A stretch of DNA of 64,000 nt from Archangium lansingense. GTDB lineage: Bacteria > Myxococcota > Myxococcia > Myxococcales > Myxococcaceae. The notes beneath the pieces are model-generated. The model ran no database searches, was not told where the DNA came from, and saw only the letters and a program-made list of their open reading frames with translations. Every line of letters starts with the position of its first letter. Positions within the stretch are counted from its first letter, which is position 1. Shown one piece after another: positions 19,571 to 28,900 of the stretch. The stretch lies in NCBI RefSeq assembly GCF_026626635.1, contig NZ_JAPNKA010000001.1, positions 5,084,001 through 5,148,000 of the forward strand, in the 5' to 3' direction. The translations under genes and the position numbers were made by a program.

Positions 19571-19590
19571 GTGCTGGACATGTCCAGCAC
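19571..19590. promoter_or_regulatory. Perfect 20-bp palindrome upstream of the sensor kinase
   Basis: GTGCTGGACATGTCCAGCAC is a perfect palindrome lying about 100 bases before the kinase start, in a 184-base gap after the outer-membrane protein gene. The symmetry suits a dimeric DNA-binding regulator. It could instead fold as an RNA hairpin. Confidence 0.45.
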
Positions 19591-19657
19591 GTCGGGAATT
19601 ACGGCGGACGGGTAGCCGAGCGTACCTCAGGTGGGACGCCCGGCCTCCCGCAAACCA

Positions 19658-20482
19658 CTACATGCGGTACGTGAGCTTCAGCCCGCCAATGGCGAGGGCT
19701 CGCTCGGCACCCAGCAAGGGCAGGCTGGCGCCCAGCTCCGCGCCAAAGTGCTCGCCCGCGCGGAAGCGCAGCCCGATGGCCGGCGCCACGTAGTCGAGCA
19801 CGGCCCGGTGGCCGAAGTGCACGTTGGCATCGAGCACGGCCGCGAAGCCGCTGCAGAGCGCGTACTCGGTACCCACGTTCATCAGGAAGCCGGCGCGGGG
19901 CAGTGCGGCCCCAGCCCCCAGGGCGGTGGACACATCCACACCCGCGTACCCGTGCACCTCGAAGCGGTTCGTGGGCCGGTACAGCATGGCGGCGCCCACC
20001 TCACCGCCCAGCGTGCGCGTCCTCGGGCTCGCGAAGGACGTAGGTAGCTCCAGCCGCGCACTGGGGGAGAGCACGAAGGACCCACGCGTCAGCGCCATCC
20101 AGGTGCCGCCAACGGTGAGCTGCCCCAGGTGCATCGTGGTGCCGGTGAGGGTGGCGTTCTGGACGAACTGGAAGCGCAGCGCCTCCAGCGTGGCGAACAC
20201 CTCCAGGTCCGGGCGCACGGCGTAGCTGCCGGAGAGGAGGCCCGCCCCGGTGACGGCGCCGTAGAAGTTCTCCGTCTCGATGATGGCGCCACCCTGGACG
20301 CCGAAGCCCACCTCGGTGCGAGGGCAGGCACGGCGGCCGGTGGCGACGTCGGCGGACTGGAAGCCGAAGGTGATGGGGCCCTCGGCGAGCGCGGGGGAAA
20401 TCCACTGCTCACACCCGCCCTCCGCACGAGCGGTGGCGGGCAGCAGCAGCAGGACGGCGAGCGCGGAGAGCAGTCGGGACAT
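19658..20482 (-). CDS. Outer-membrane beta-barrel-like exported protein
   Basis: 274 aa from the ATG at 20482. In-frame GTGs at 20488 and 20506 are alternatives; the latter overlaps the upstream stop as GTGA. A clear signal peptide, MSRLLSALAVLLLLPATARA, is followed by alternating strand-like segments rich in Gly, aromatic and Ala residues (EVGFGVQGGAIIETENFYGA, LRFRAGEHFGAELGA), and the chain ends GGLKLTYRM, close to the aromatic C-terminus of barrel proteins. No enzyme motif was seen. It is the last gene of a probable three-gene operon after the PHP lipoprotein, so the two may work together at the outer membrane. Specific function unknown. Confidence 0.8.
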   Translation of the reverse strand: MSRLLSALAVLLLLPATARAEGGCEQWISPALAEGPITFGFQSADVATGRRACPRTEVGFGVQGGAIIETENFYGAVTGAGLLSGSYAVRPDLEVFATLEALRFQFVQNATLTGTTMHLGQLTVGGTWMALTRGSFVLSPSARLELPTSFASPRTRTLGGEVGAAMLYRPTNRFEVHGYAGVDVSTALGAGAALPRAGFLMNVGTEYALCSGFAAVLDANVHFGHRAVLDYVAPAIGLRFRAGEHFGAELGASLPLLGAERALAIGGLKLTYRM

Positions 20483-20502
20483 GTTCACGGTGTGCCCTCG
20501 AT

Positions 20503-23500
20503 TCACTTGGCGGCCACGCCGGGGGCATCGAAGCGTCCGTTGCCATTCCGGTCGAGGAGGAAGGGGTTGGTGAAGGACATGGGGTAGCCGCCGGTGACCA
20601 CCTGGGAGAAGTGGAACTGCGAGCTCGCCTCGCTGGTGGGCGGGGTGGGGGTGCGCAGCGGGCCGTAGTTGGAGCCCTCGGCGATGTCGGCGCGGTCCAC
20701 CTTGCCGTCGCCGTTGTTGTCGCTCGTGTCGGGGATGCCATCCGGCTTGTCGCCACCGGGGCCGCCGAAGTCAGCGGCGAGCGGCAGGCGGGCGCCGGCC
20801 TCCACCACGAGCCAGGCATCACCGCTGACGCCGGTGAGCAGCTCGGAGAGCGCCAGGCTGTTGTCGTAGCGCACGAGCTCGGCGACTCCCTCGGGGCCGA
20901 GTGGATCCGTCGGGTGCGAGAGCTCCGTGCTGCCAATCGTCTTCACGACGGTGCCGTTGACGACGATGCGCACCTCCTCCACGGGCACCCAGGGGGCGGC
21001 GGAGACCCTGATGTGGAGCTTCGCGTCGGCCGGGGGCGACAGCGGGGAGAAGCCGAAGCGGCGGCGCCCGCTCGCGGTGTCCACGGTGGCCTCGATGACG
21101 GGGCCGTTGGTGCCGAAGGAGTCACCAGCCTTCAGGGCCTTGTTGAAGACGTTGGTGTCGAACGAGGTGCCGGGGGTGGTGTTGGCGTAGACGATGTTGC
21201 GCGGCACGCCCGCGGTGTTGTCGGTGAGGCTGTGCGAGTCGCTGTTGGCGGTGCCCGCGGCGAGCTGACCCTGGCTCAGCGTGTAGAACCAGAAGGCGCG
21301 GTAGGGCAGCAGCATGTCGTTCTGCGTGCCGTTCATTACTTCCTGGGCGTGCTGGCCGTTGTTGGCGAAGCCACCCTTGGGCGTGCGCACGTACATGCCG
21401 GAGCTGGTGCCGTCATCGCGCGAGGGCAGGTTCTTCGTCGTGTCGAGCGCGAGCGCGCGCGGGTAGCCCAGGTCGCGGCCGAACTCGGCGTCGGACCACG
21501 GGTGGTTGAGCTGCACCAGGAGCTGGTCGCGCAGGGAAGCCGGGGCGCTGTCCTTCACGCGGTCGAACAGCTCACCGGGCTCGACGAGCTCGTCCGCCGG
21601 AGCGCCGTTGCGCGGCTTCGTCGGGTCGTACTCGAGCGGCCAGAAGTTGTAGTGGCCCACCACCAGGGGCAGGGTGGAGCCGGGGCGCTTCATCCAGAGG
21701 ATGTGGCCGGTGGTCTCCAGGCCCACCACGGCGCTCATCTTGTTCTGCAGGCCCAGACGGCGCACCACCTGGCCATAGTCGTAGATGATGTCGTGGTCGG
21801 TGGAGACGATGACGTCCAGGTCCGTGGCGGCGAAGGACAGCACGCGGTCCTCGTCGGGGATGGAGCTGTCGAAGCTGGCGGCGCCGTGCACGTGCAGGTC
21901 CGCGCCTACGGTACCGAGCGGCTGGAGTGCCAGCTTGTGCAGCACCAGTTCCACGGTGGTGTTCTGGGCGCCGAGCGTCACCGTCTCGCGATCGATGGTC
22001 CAGAAGGGGCCCTTGAAGGCGTAGACGTAGAAGGTGCCCGCGGGGGCGTCCACGGTGGCGGTGCCGTTGTGGACGAGGAAGCGGTTGCACGCGGGCGAGG
22101 GGCCCGGAGGCGGACCCAGCCAGGGCGCGCAGGTGCCGAAGCGGCCGTGCAGCGTGCCCTCCGTGTCCTTCTGGGTGGTGGCGTTCACGGGGACGAGGAA
22201 GACCTCGGCGTTGAGGCCAACACCACTGATCCAATCCACCACATTCACGGTGAGCCGGGAGTGGGTGGACACGGCGAGCGTTCCCACGTCGGTGTCCGCC
22301 TTCACGTTGTCGAGCTGCCGGTCGGCCACCTTGCGGCCGAAGGCATGCAGCTCCACCACATAGTCGCGGCCGGCGGGCACGCGGGCCTGGAAGCGGCCCT
22401 CCTTGTCGGGCGTCACCTGGGTCCACGGCACGCGGGTGCTCGGGTCGGCGGAGAGCTCGCCCTCGCTGATGATGACGCTGGCCTCGCGGCCCGTACCCAC
22501 CGGCGCCCCGTTCCGGGTCACCATGCCACTGAGCGTCACGTACTTCTCACCGTGCAGCTTCTGCCGAGCCTCCAGGGCCAGGTCCGCGGCGGCGGCCACA
22601 TCCCCGCGCTCGGACACAGCGAGGAAGCGCTCGAAGACGAGGTAGTCGCGCGGCTGCACCACGGTGCGCGGCAGGCCCGAGGAGGAGATCTGATCGCTCT
22701 GGAAGCCCTCGAGCAGGTTCGCCTCGCCGCAGGCCACGTGGGCGTAGCTGGAGGCCGGGTCCGAGGCCATGGCGGCCGTCAGGTACGGGAACTTCTTGAA
22801 GGCGTCCCCGATGGTGAGGAGGCTGAAGGACGGATGCTGGTAGCCCGAGCCCTCCGAGGGAGTGAAGGGCAGGGCCTCGCGGCCGCTCCAGTAGAAGCCG
22901 TCCGACAGGGCCCACAGCTGCGGGTCCACGGCGGTGTTGAGGACCTCGGTGCGCACGCGGATGCCAGGCTCGCACGGGCGCATCTCGTAGAGGGTGTGGA
23001 TGGGGAACTCGGGCTTGCCGTCGAGCGTGCCGCTGAACTGCACTGCCACGCGGGTGGGGCGCTCGTCGATGATCTTCATCGACGTGTAGTGCGCGGCGTC
23101 CCCGGGGAGGATGCCCACCACCTGGAGCACCTGGTTGAGGCCGTCGTTGTTCTTGCCGCGGGCGCTCAGGTCCAGCAGCGAGCCACCGTTGGGATCCAGC
23201 AGGTTCGTGTTGCCGATGCCCGCGAGGACGGCCACCGCCCGGTCATTGCTCAGGAGGATGTCGCCGCGGGCGCCGAGGGCGTTGAGGCCGCCGGGCACGG
23301 TGTCGGTTCCGGTGCCTGGACCATTGCTTCCAGCGCGCCGGTCCTCGGGGGTGAGGGTGCGTACCTCGAGCATCGAGCCGGAGGCGGCTTCACAGGAGTA
23401 GCTCAGTTTCTCGCAGGGGCTGGCGACCCGGCATCCTTCATCGTTGCCGAGGCAGCTCTCCTTCTTGCAGCCGGCGAGCGTGAGCCCGATCAGGGCCAGA

Positions 23501-23532
23501 CTCGCGACCAGGAGGCGGAGGGGGGAGGGCAT
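20503..23532 (-). CDS. Lipoprotein with PHP-type metallohydrolase domain
   Basis: 1009 aa from the ATG at 23532, which gives a lipoprotein signal (LALIGLTLAGC). After an N-terminal beta-rich region come carboxypeptidase-regulatory-like segments, then a PHP-like metal centre: DLHVHGAASFD, IVSTDHDIIYDYG, VVGLETTGH and GTANSDSHSL, with the His and Asp residues expected of that family (CehA/McbA-type proteins). Near the C-terminus DTSDNNGDGKVDRAD and LDRNGNGRFD look like dockerin or EF-hand calcium sites. It is likely anchored on the cell envelope and hydrolyses an unidentified ester or phosphoester. It starts 14 bases after the upstream stop and its own stop overlaps a GTG of the barrel gene. 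Confidence 0.88.
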   Translation of the reverse strand: MPSPLRLLVASLALIGLTLAGCKKESCLGNDEGCRVASPCEKLSYSCEAASGSMLEVRTLTPEDRRAGSNGPGTGTDTVPGGLNALGARGDILLSNDRAVAVLAGIGNTNLLDPNGGSLLDLSARGKNNDGLNQVLQVVGILPGDAAHYTSMKIIDERPTRVAVQFSGTLDGKPEFPIHTLYEMRPCEPGIRVRTEVLNTAVDPQLWALSDGFYWSGREALPFTPSEGSGYQHPSFSLLTIGDAFKKFPYLTAAMASDPASSYAHVACGEANLLEGFQSDQISSSGLPRTVVQPRDYLVFERFLAVSERGDVAAAADLALEARQKLHGEKYVTLSGMVTRNGAPVGTGREASVIISEGELSADPSTRVPWTQVTPDKEGRFQARVPAGRDYVVELHAFGRKVADRQLDNVKADTDVGTLAVSTHSRLTVNVVDWISGVGLNAEVFLVPVNATTQKDTEGTLHGRFGTCAPWLGPPPGPSPACNRFLVHNGTATVDAPAGTFYVYAFKGPFWTIDRETVTLGAQNTTVELVLHKLALQPLGTVGADLHVHGAASFDSSIPDEDRVLSFAATDLDVIVSTDHDIIYDYGQVVRRLGLQNKMSAVVGLETTGHILWMKRPGSTLPLVVGHYNFWPLEYDPTKPRNGAPADELVEPGELFDRVKDSAPASLRDQLLVQLNHPWSDAEFGRDLGYPRALALDTTKNLPSRDDGTSSGMYVRTPKGGFANNGQHAQEVMNGTQNDMLLPYRAFWFYTLSQGQLAAGTANSDSHSLTDNTAGVPRNIVYANTTPGTSFDTNVFNKALKAGDSFGTNGPVIEATVDTASGRRRFGFSPLSPPADAKLHIRVSAAPWVPVEEVRIVVNGTVVKTIGSTELSHPTDPLGPEGVAELVRYDNSLALSELLTGVSGDAWLVVEAGARLPLAADFGGPGGDKPDGIPDTSDNNGDGKVDRADIAEGSNYGPLRTPTPPTSEASSQFHFSQVVTGGYPMSFTNPFLLDRNGNGRFDAPGVAAK

Positions 23533-23546
23533 GGTTGAGGCTTGTA

Positions 23547-24629
23547 TCAACCTCCGGGGTGGTTCCTCCAGTAGCCGAGGCCGTGCGCGGCGTGGCACGC
23601 ATCGCCGATGAGGTCCAGGTAGAGCTGGTACTGCGCCGCCTTCACGGACTCCATGTCGCGGAAGGCGCCAGCCGCGTCGATTCGACGCACCGCGCCATCG
23701 AGCAGCGCACGCGCTTGTTCCACCGCTTGGGCCTGCTCGGGCGTGGGCTTCCAGCCCGTCTCCTCGCGGAAGCGGCCGAGCGTCTCGAGGAAGTGCCCGT
23801 AGAACTTCACCATCTGTATGAGCACGGGGAGGCGGTAGGCAGGCGGTGCGGAGGTGAGGGCGGCATCGTACTGGCGGGATTCGGAGGCCAGCCGGTAGAC
23901 GAGGACGTCCACCTGAGCGTCGAGGCGGGCGCCCCAGGCCTTGCGCACGGCGGGGTGGCGCGCGTGGCTGGCGATGGCCTGGAAGAGGTGGAGCCCTCCA
24001 CAGGGGTGCGTGTAGATGCCCTGCTTGCGCTTGGGCACCTGGGGCAGCCCGGCCTTCATTCCGGCCATCAGCTCCGCCTGCTCATGCTCGAGCAGAGCGA
24101 GCGCCTCATCCATCACCGCGTCGAGGCGGAGCGTCTCTCCCGCGCTGTTGGTGAAGGTGGCGCCAGGAGGCAGGGCGTGGGAGAGGGCATCGAGCGTCCA
24201 GGCGCCATGCGGCGACAGGGCCGCGTCGCGGCGGAAGTCGCGCTTCAAGTCCTCCACGAGCGCACCGAGGGTGACGGGCCCCCAGTTCGCGCGGAAGGAC
24301 TGGGAGGTCGGATACCCGGCGAGCAGCAGGGTCTTCACCAGGAGGTTGGGGTGGGGCTCCACGGGCGTGCCGTCGGCGGCGAAGGCGTCAAAGCGGAGGT
24401 CCGTGTCCTCGCGGCGGAGGAAGTCCGAAACGATGAGGTCCGAGGCGCGGCGACCATCGCGGGCCTTGAAGGCGCGGCCCTCCAGGGCGATGCCGTGAGC
24501 GAGCGCCCAGGGGTTCTTCGGATCCGCGGCCCATGTACGGCATTGCGTGCGGAGCACCTCCTCGGCCGAGGGGCGTGCGGCCGGTGTAGCCGACAGGAGC
24601 GCGAGCAACGCCAGGGTGACAGAAGTCAT
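23547..24629 (-). CDS. Exported protein of unknown function
   Basis: 360 aa. The chosen ATG at 24629 has AAGGA upstream (GGACAAGGACACT) and starts a signal peptide (MTSVTLALLALLSATPAARP). The mature part is mostly helical and contains THPCGGLHLFQAIASHARHP and near the end IGDACHAAHGLGYW. These His and Cys clusters could bind metal, but no CxxCH haem motif is present. I do not recognise the family. It is the first gene of the operon with the PHP lipoprotein and barrel protein and shares its upstream region with the divergent acyl-CoA dehydrogenase. Confidence 0.8.
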   Translation of the reverse strand: MTSVTLALLALLSATPAARPSAEEVLRTQCRTWAADPKNPWALAHGIALEGRAFKARDGRRASDLIVSDFLRREDTDLRFDAFAADGTPVEPHPNLLVKTLLLAGYPTSQSFRANWGPVTLGALVEDLKRDFRRDAALSPHGAWTLDALSHALPPGATFTNSAGETLRLDAVMDEALALLEHEQAELMAGMKAGLPQVPKRKQGIYTHPCGGLHLFQAIASHARHPAVRKAWGARLDAQVDVLVYRLASESRQYDAALTSAPPAYRLPVLIQMVKFYGHFLETLGRFREETGWKPTPEQAQAVEQARALLDGAVRRIDAAGAFRDMESVKAAQYQLYLDLIGDACHAAHGLGYWRNHPGG

Positions 24630-24663
24630 GAGTGTCCTTGTCCGCGAGGACGACCCTTGTACT

Positions 24664-24681
24664 ATTGACTCCCTAATCAAT
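24664..24681. promoter_or_regulatory. Inverted repeat in divergent promoter region
   Basis: ATTGA-N8-TCAAT sits in the 75-base gap between the divergent exported-protein operon and the acyl-CoA dehydrogenase, in a patch more AT-rich than its surroundings. It is a plausible regulator site or promoter core for either gene. No assignment to a known regulator can be made. Confidence 0.4.
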
Positions 24682-24704
24682 CACCCCGAGGAGCCACAGC
24701 GACC

Positions 24705-25844
24705 ATGCTGAACCCGTTTACCGAGGAGCATGAGGCCTTCCGCAAGACGGTGCGTACGTTCGTGGAGAAGGAGATGACGCCGCACGCCCTGGAGTGGGAC
24801 CGGGCGGGCATCTTTCCCCGGGAGCTATTCAAGAAGTGCGGCGAGCTGGGCTTCTTCGGCATCAACCATGATCCGAAGTACGGCGGCAGCGGGCTGGACT
24901 ACTGGTACGTGACGGCCTTCACCGAGGAGCTGACGCGCAGCCGCAACGCGGGCGTGAACATGGCGATGCTGGTGCAGAGCCAGATGGCCACGCCGATCAT
25001 CAACGAGATCGGTACGGACGAGCAGAAGCGCGAGTTCCTCGCGCCGGCGCTGGCGGGCGAGAAGATCGCCGCGCTGGGCGTGAGCGAGCCGGGAGCGGGC
25101 TCGGACGTAGCGAGCATGCAGACGACGGCGCGCATCGACGGGGATGACTACGTCATCAACGGCTCGAAGATGTGGATTACGAACGGCACGCGAGCGGACT
25201 TCATCACGCTGGCCGTGCGTACGGGCGGGCCGGGGTACGGGGGCATCTCGCTGGTGACGTTCCCCACGGACGTGAAGGGCTTCTCGGTGTCGAAGAAGCT
25301 CGACAAGGTGGGCAACCTGTCCTCGGACACGGCGATCCTCTTCTTCGAGGACTGCCGGATTCCGCGCCGCTACGTGCTGGGGGAGGAGAACCAGGGCTTC
25401 TACCACATCATGACGAACTTCCAGGGCGAGCGCCTGGTGGGAGCGCTGTCGGCCGTGGGGGGGATGGAGCGGATGATTGAAGACGCGCTCGCGTACGGGA
25501 AGGAGCGGCAGGCGTTCGGCAAGCCGCTGCTGGGCTTCCAGGTGTGGAGGCACAAGCTGGTGGAGCACATGGCGGCCATCGAGGCGGCCAAGCGGCTGAC
25601 GTACCACGCGGTGGCGCTCTTCGACGCGAAGGAGAACCCGGTGCGGGAGATCTCCATGGCGAAGCTGTTCGCGGGAGACCTGGCGCAGCGGGTGGCCTAC
25701 GACGTCCAGCAGTTCTTCGGAGGCATGGGCTACATCGAGGAGACACACATCGCGCGGGCCTGGCGCGACATCCGGCTCATCACCATCGGCGGCGGTACCT
25801 CCGAGGTGATGAAGGAGATCCTCTCGAAGATGTCCGGCTTTTGA
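24705..25844 (+). CDS. Acyl-CoA dehydrogenase
   Basis: 379 aa, a full-length FAD acyl-CoA dehydrogenase that makes trans-2-enoyl-CoA from an acyl-CoA. Signature ALGVSEPGAGSDVAS (substrate and FAD side), KMWITNGTRADF, ERQAFGKPLLGFQ and FGGMGYIEETHIARAWRD. The catalytic base usually found in the YEGTSE segment is absent (IGGGTSEVMKEIL). A Glu in FQGERLVGA occupies the alternative position used by isovaleryl- and long-chain acyl-CoA dehydrogenases, so the substrate is probably branched or long. GAGGAG lies 11 bases before the ATG. It is monocistronic and followed by a palindromic repeat. Confidence 0.93.
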   Translation: MLNPFTEEHEAFRKTVRTFVEKEMTPHALEWDRAGIFPRELFKKCGELGFFGINHDPKYGGSGLDYWYVTAFTEELTRSRNAGVNMAMLVQSQMATPIINEIGTDEQKREFLAPALAGEKIAALGVSEPGAGSDVASMQTTARIDGDDYVINGSKMWITNGTRADFITLAVRTGGPGYGGISLVTFPTDVKGFSVSKKLDKVGNLSSDTAILFFEDCRIPRRYVLGEENQGFYHIMTNFQGERLVGALSAVGGMERMIEDALAYGKERQAFGKPLLGFQVWRHKLVEHMAAIEAAKRLTYHAVALFDAKENPVREISMAKLFAGDLAQRVAYDVQQFFGGMGYIEETHIARAWRDIRLITIGGGTSEVMKEILSKMSGF

Positions 25845-25872
25845 GCAGCACTCAGCTTTCACCCGTGTATGA

Positions 25873-25907
25873 CCCCTCTCCCTTTGGGAGAGGGCTGGGG
25901 TGAGGGA
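25873..25907 (+). repeat. REP-like palindromic element, copy B
   Basis: CCCTCTCCC-TTT-GGGAGAGGG followed by CTGGGGTGAGGG, between the converging acyl-CoA dehydrogenase and giant kinase genes. This is a complete copy of the element seen at 15683. Confidence 0.85.
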
Positions 25908-25930
25908 CACATCTCCTCGGTAGCAGGCAC

Positions 25931-28900
25931 CTACGGGCTCGAGGCGGAGGCCCTGTCCTTGGCCGCATGGTGCTCCGGCGCGATGGAGGGAGGCCCGGAG
26001 CAGGGCAGCTCCACCGTCAGGGTGGTCCCCACGTCAGGCTTGCTGTCCGCCCGCACCGTGCCTCCGAGCGCGGAGACGATCTCCCGCACGATGTGGAGTC
26101 CTAGCCCGAGGCCCCCGTAGTGCTCCACCGAGACCGCCCGCTCGAACCGCTCGAAGACGTGAGGCAGGCGGTCGGGTGCGATGCCGATGCCCTGGTCGCT
26201 GACCCTGAGCCGTGCCGTATCTCCCTCGCGGTCGAGCGCGATGTCGATGGGCTTGCCCGCTCCGAACTTGAGGGCATTGGAGAGCAGGTTGGTGGTCACC
26301 TGCTCCAGCCGGAGGCGATCCCATCGTCCCACCACGCCTGTCTTGAGATGGAGTGACAGGGAGCTGTTTGCCCGCGTGATCGATTCCCCCATGCGCTCGA
26401 CGACGTCCTGGATCACCTCCGCCAGCTCCACCCGCTCCAGGTGGAGGTGGATGTGTCCAGTCTGGATGCGCGTGACGTCGAGCAGCTCCTCGATCAACTT
26501 CGACAGCCTACGGGTCTGGGCCTCGGCGCTCCGGATTCCCCGGGTCAGGGGTTCCGGTAGCTCGGAGCCGGCGCGCCTCAGGAGCCCCTGCACGGACAGG
26601 CGGAGCGAGGTGATGGGGGTGTAGAGCTCATGCGCGGCGACGGACAGGAAGTCGTCGCGCAGTTGGATGGCGTCCTGGGACTCGCCATACAGCCGAGCGT
26701 TGTCGATGCTGACGGCGGCCCGGCGAGCCAGCTCCTGCGCCAGGTCCAGCTCTGTCTCCGTGAAGCGGCGCCCCGCCGTCGCCGAAGCGAACATGATGGC
26801 GCCGAGCGTCTTTCCCCGAGCGGTGAGTGGAACGATCATTCCTGACCGGACCGAGACCGCGTGAAGGATGTCGAAGAAGCGCTCCTCGCGATAGGGATTG
26901 TTCCTTCGCAGGAGTGCATCATCGAGCTCCGAGAAGAGCAGGGGCCGCCCCGTCCGCAGCACGCGGACGAGCGACTCGGGTGTATTCCAGTTGTGGGGAT
27001 ATTCCTCCATGAGCGTGCGCAGGAGGACCTCCTTCGCGGGATCCACATGGGCCACCGTCACCACACGGAGCCTCCCGTCCTTCTCAACGACATCCACCGC
27101 GCACCAATCAGCCAGGTAGGGCACCACCGAGCGTGTCACCTTGGCCAGCGTCGTCTCGAAGTCCAGGGACTCGGCCAATATGAGGCTCCACTCGGCGAGG
27201 AAGCGGACGGCCTGCTCCGCCCGTCTCCGTTCATCGACCTCGATGCGCAGCCGCTCGAAGAGTTGGCTGTTCTCCAGCGCGATGGCGATCTGCGAGGACA
27301 GGAGCCGCAGCACCCGGACCCGCTCCGGAGTGAAGGCCCGGGTGGCGAGGTTGTTCTCCAGGTAGAGCACGCCAATTGTCTTCGGGGGCCGTTGGATGGG
27401 CACCGCAAGGGCCGATTTGACGGCGTGCTGGGCCACATAGGGATCGGAGACGAACGCGCCCTGCCAGGCGGCATTGGCCAGGACGAGGGCTTCGCCCGAA
27501 TCGCAGGCGTGCTCGATGAGCGTGACGGGAACCTGACTCGACTTCCTCAAGGGGGTGCTTCCCAGCGCGACGGGCTCGGAGACCGCGCCCAGGGCTCGCA
27601 CCATCAGGGTGTCCTTCTCATTGAGCACGAGCGCCCCGCGTTGAGCCCCTGCCGCTTCCAGACACACCGTCATGAGCTTGTCGAGCAGGCGGTCCAACAC
27701 CACCTCGCTCACGAGGGTGTCCGCGGCCTTCAGGATGCTGAGCATGTCGAGTGCAGAGCCACCCACTGCTCCGCCCGCGGGAGTGAGGTCCGGTGTCTTC
27801 CAGTCCACGGACTCGGTGGGCTCCAGCCCCGGGAACTCCTCCTCGAGTGCCGACACCTTGGCCTGCGCGCCCCAGCGGGCATAGCCCTCGATGGCACCCC
27901 GCAGATAGACGTGGGCGAGCCGTTTTCCGCCGGCCGTCCGGAAGTAGCGTCCCGCAAGCTCATTGGCCAGGGCCTCGTCTTGGAGGAACTCCTCGCGATG
28001 GGCACCCTCGATGGCACTGTCGTAGAGCCGCATGGCCTCCACATGCCGTCCTTCGAGGCGGGCGACCTCGGCGCTGACCAGCTCGTACTTGTGGCGGAAG
28101 TTCTCCGGGCAGTTCTCTGCCCAGATGCCGAGCTGGTGTTGGTTGGCGGCGATCTCGGCGAGCAGGTGGCTCTGCTCCTCAGGTGTGGCCTTGGCGCAGC
28201 ACGCTGCCAGGAGCAACGAGGTGTAGAAGTTGTGCTCGGCGACGAAGAACCATCCCGAGATGGACTCGAGGTGTGCTGCCGCTTCCCGAGACATCTCTCG
28301 GGCGTACTCGTAGTCGCCCAGCAGATAGGACACCTGGAGGCGGAGGATCCTGTACAGGGTGATGGTCGCGAAGAGGTTCCGGTTCGAGGCGAGGAAGGTT
28401 GCTTCGTTGAACTCGTCATCCTCAAAACGGGTCCGCTCCCGCGCCCGGTCCTGCAGGCACCGGATGGCCTGGCGGAGCGCGAGGAGTGAATCCACCATCC
28501 TGTGGACACTGCGCTTACGGAAGAAGGTGAGGCCGGATTCGAGCTCGGAGAGCATGAGGGAGAAGCTGGTCCCCATCGCGAACAGGATGTAAGCCGTTAT
28601 CGATACCGCGTAGTCGGCGAACTGGAGATCGCCGCTCGCAAGCCCGGCGGCGAAGGCCTGCCGGCTGAGGGGCAGATCGGTTCGAAGCGGCGCCCTCCAA
28701 TGGTTCACACTCACCGCGAACGCGATGAGCGTCCTGCTGCGTTGCCGTGGATCGTCATACCGCAGGCTCAGCTCCACCCCCAGACGGCCGAAGGCATGGC
28801 CGGACGCGTAGTCGCCCAGGCGTAAACCCAGACGCATCCCATACAAGGCATACGAGGAGGCGGCGTAGAGCGTGTTGCCATGTTTCAAGGTGAGATTGAT

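Noticed and set aside
20611..23538. A 975-codon frame on the plus strand opposite the PHP lipoprotein
   Set aside because: It is the mirror of a gene with signal peptide, lipobox and catalytic motifs. The product is low complexity (His, Gly, Val, Arg) with no recognisable fold.
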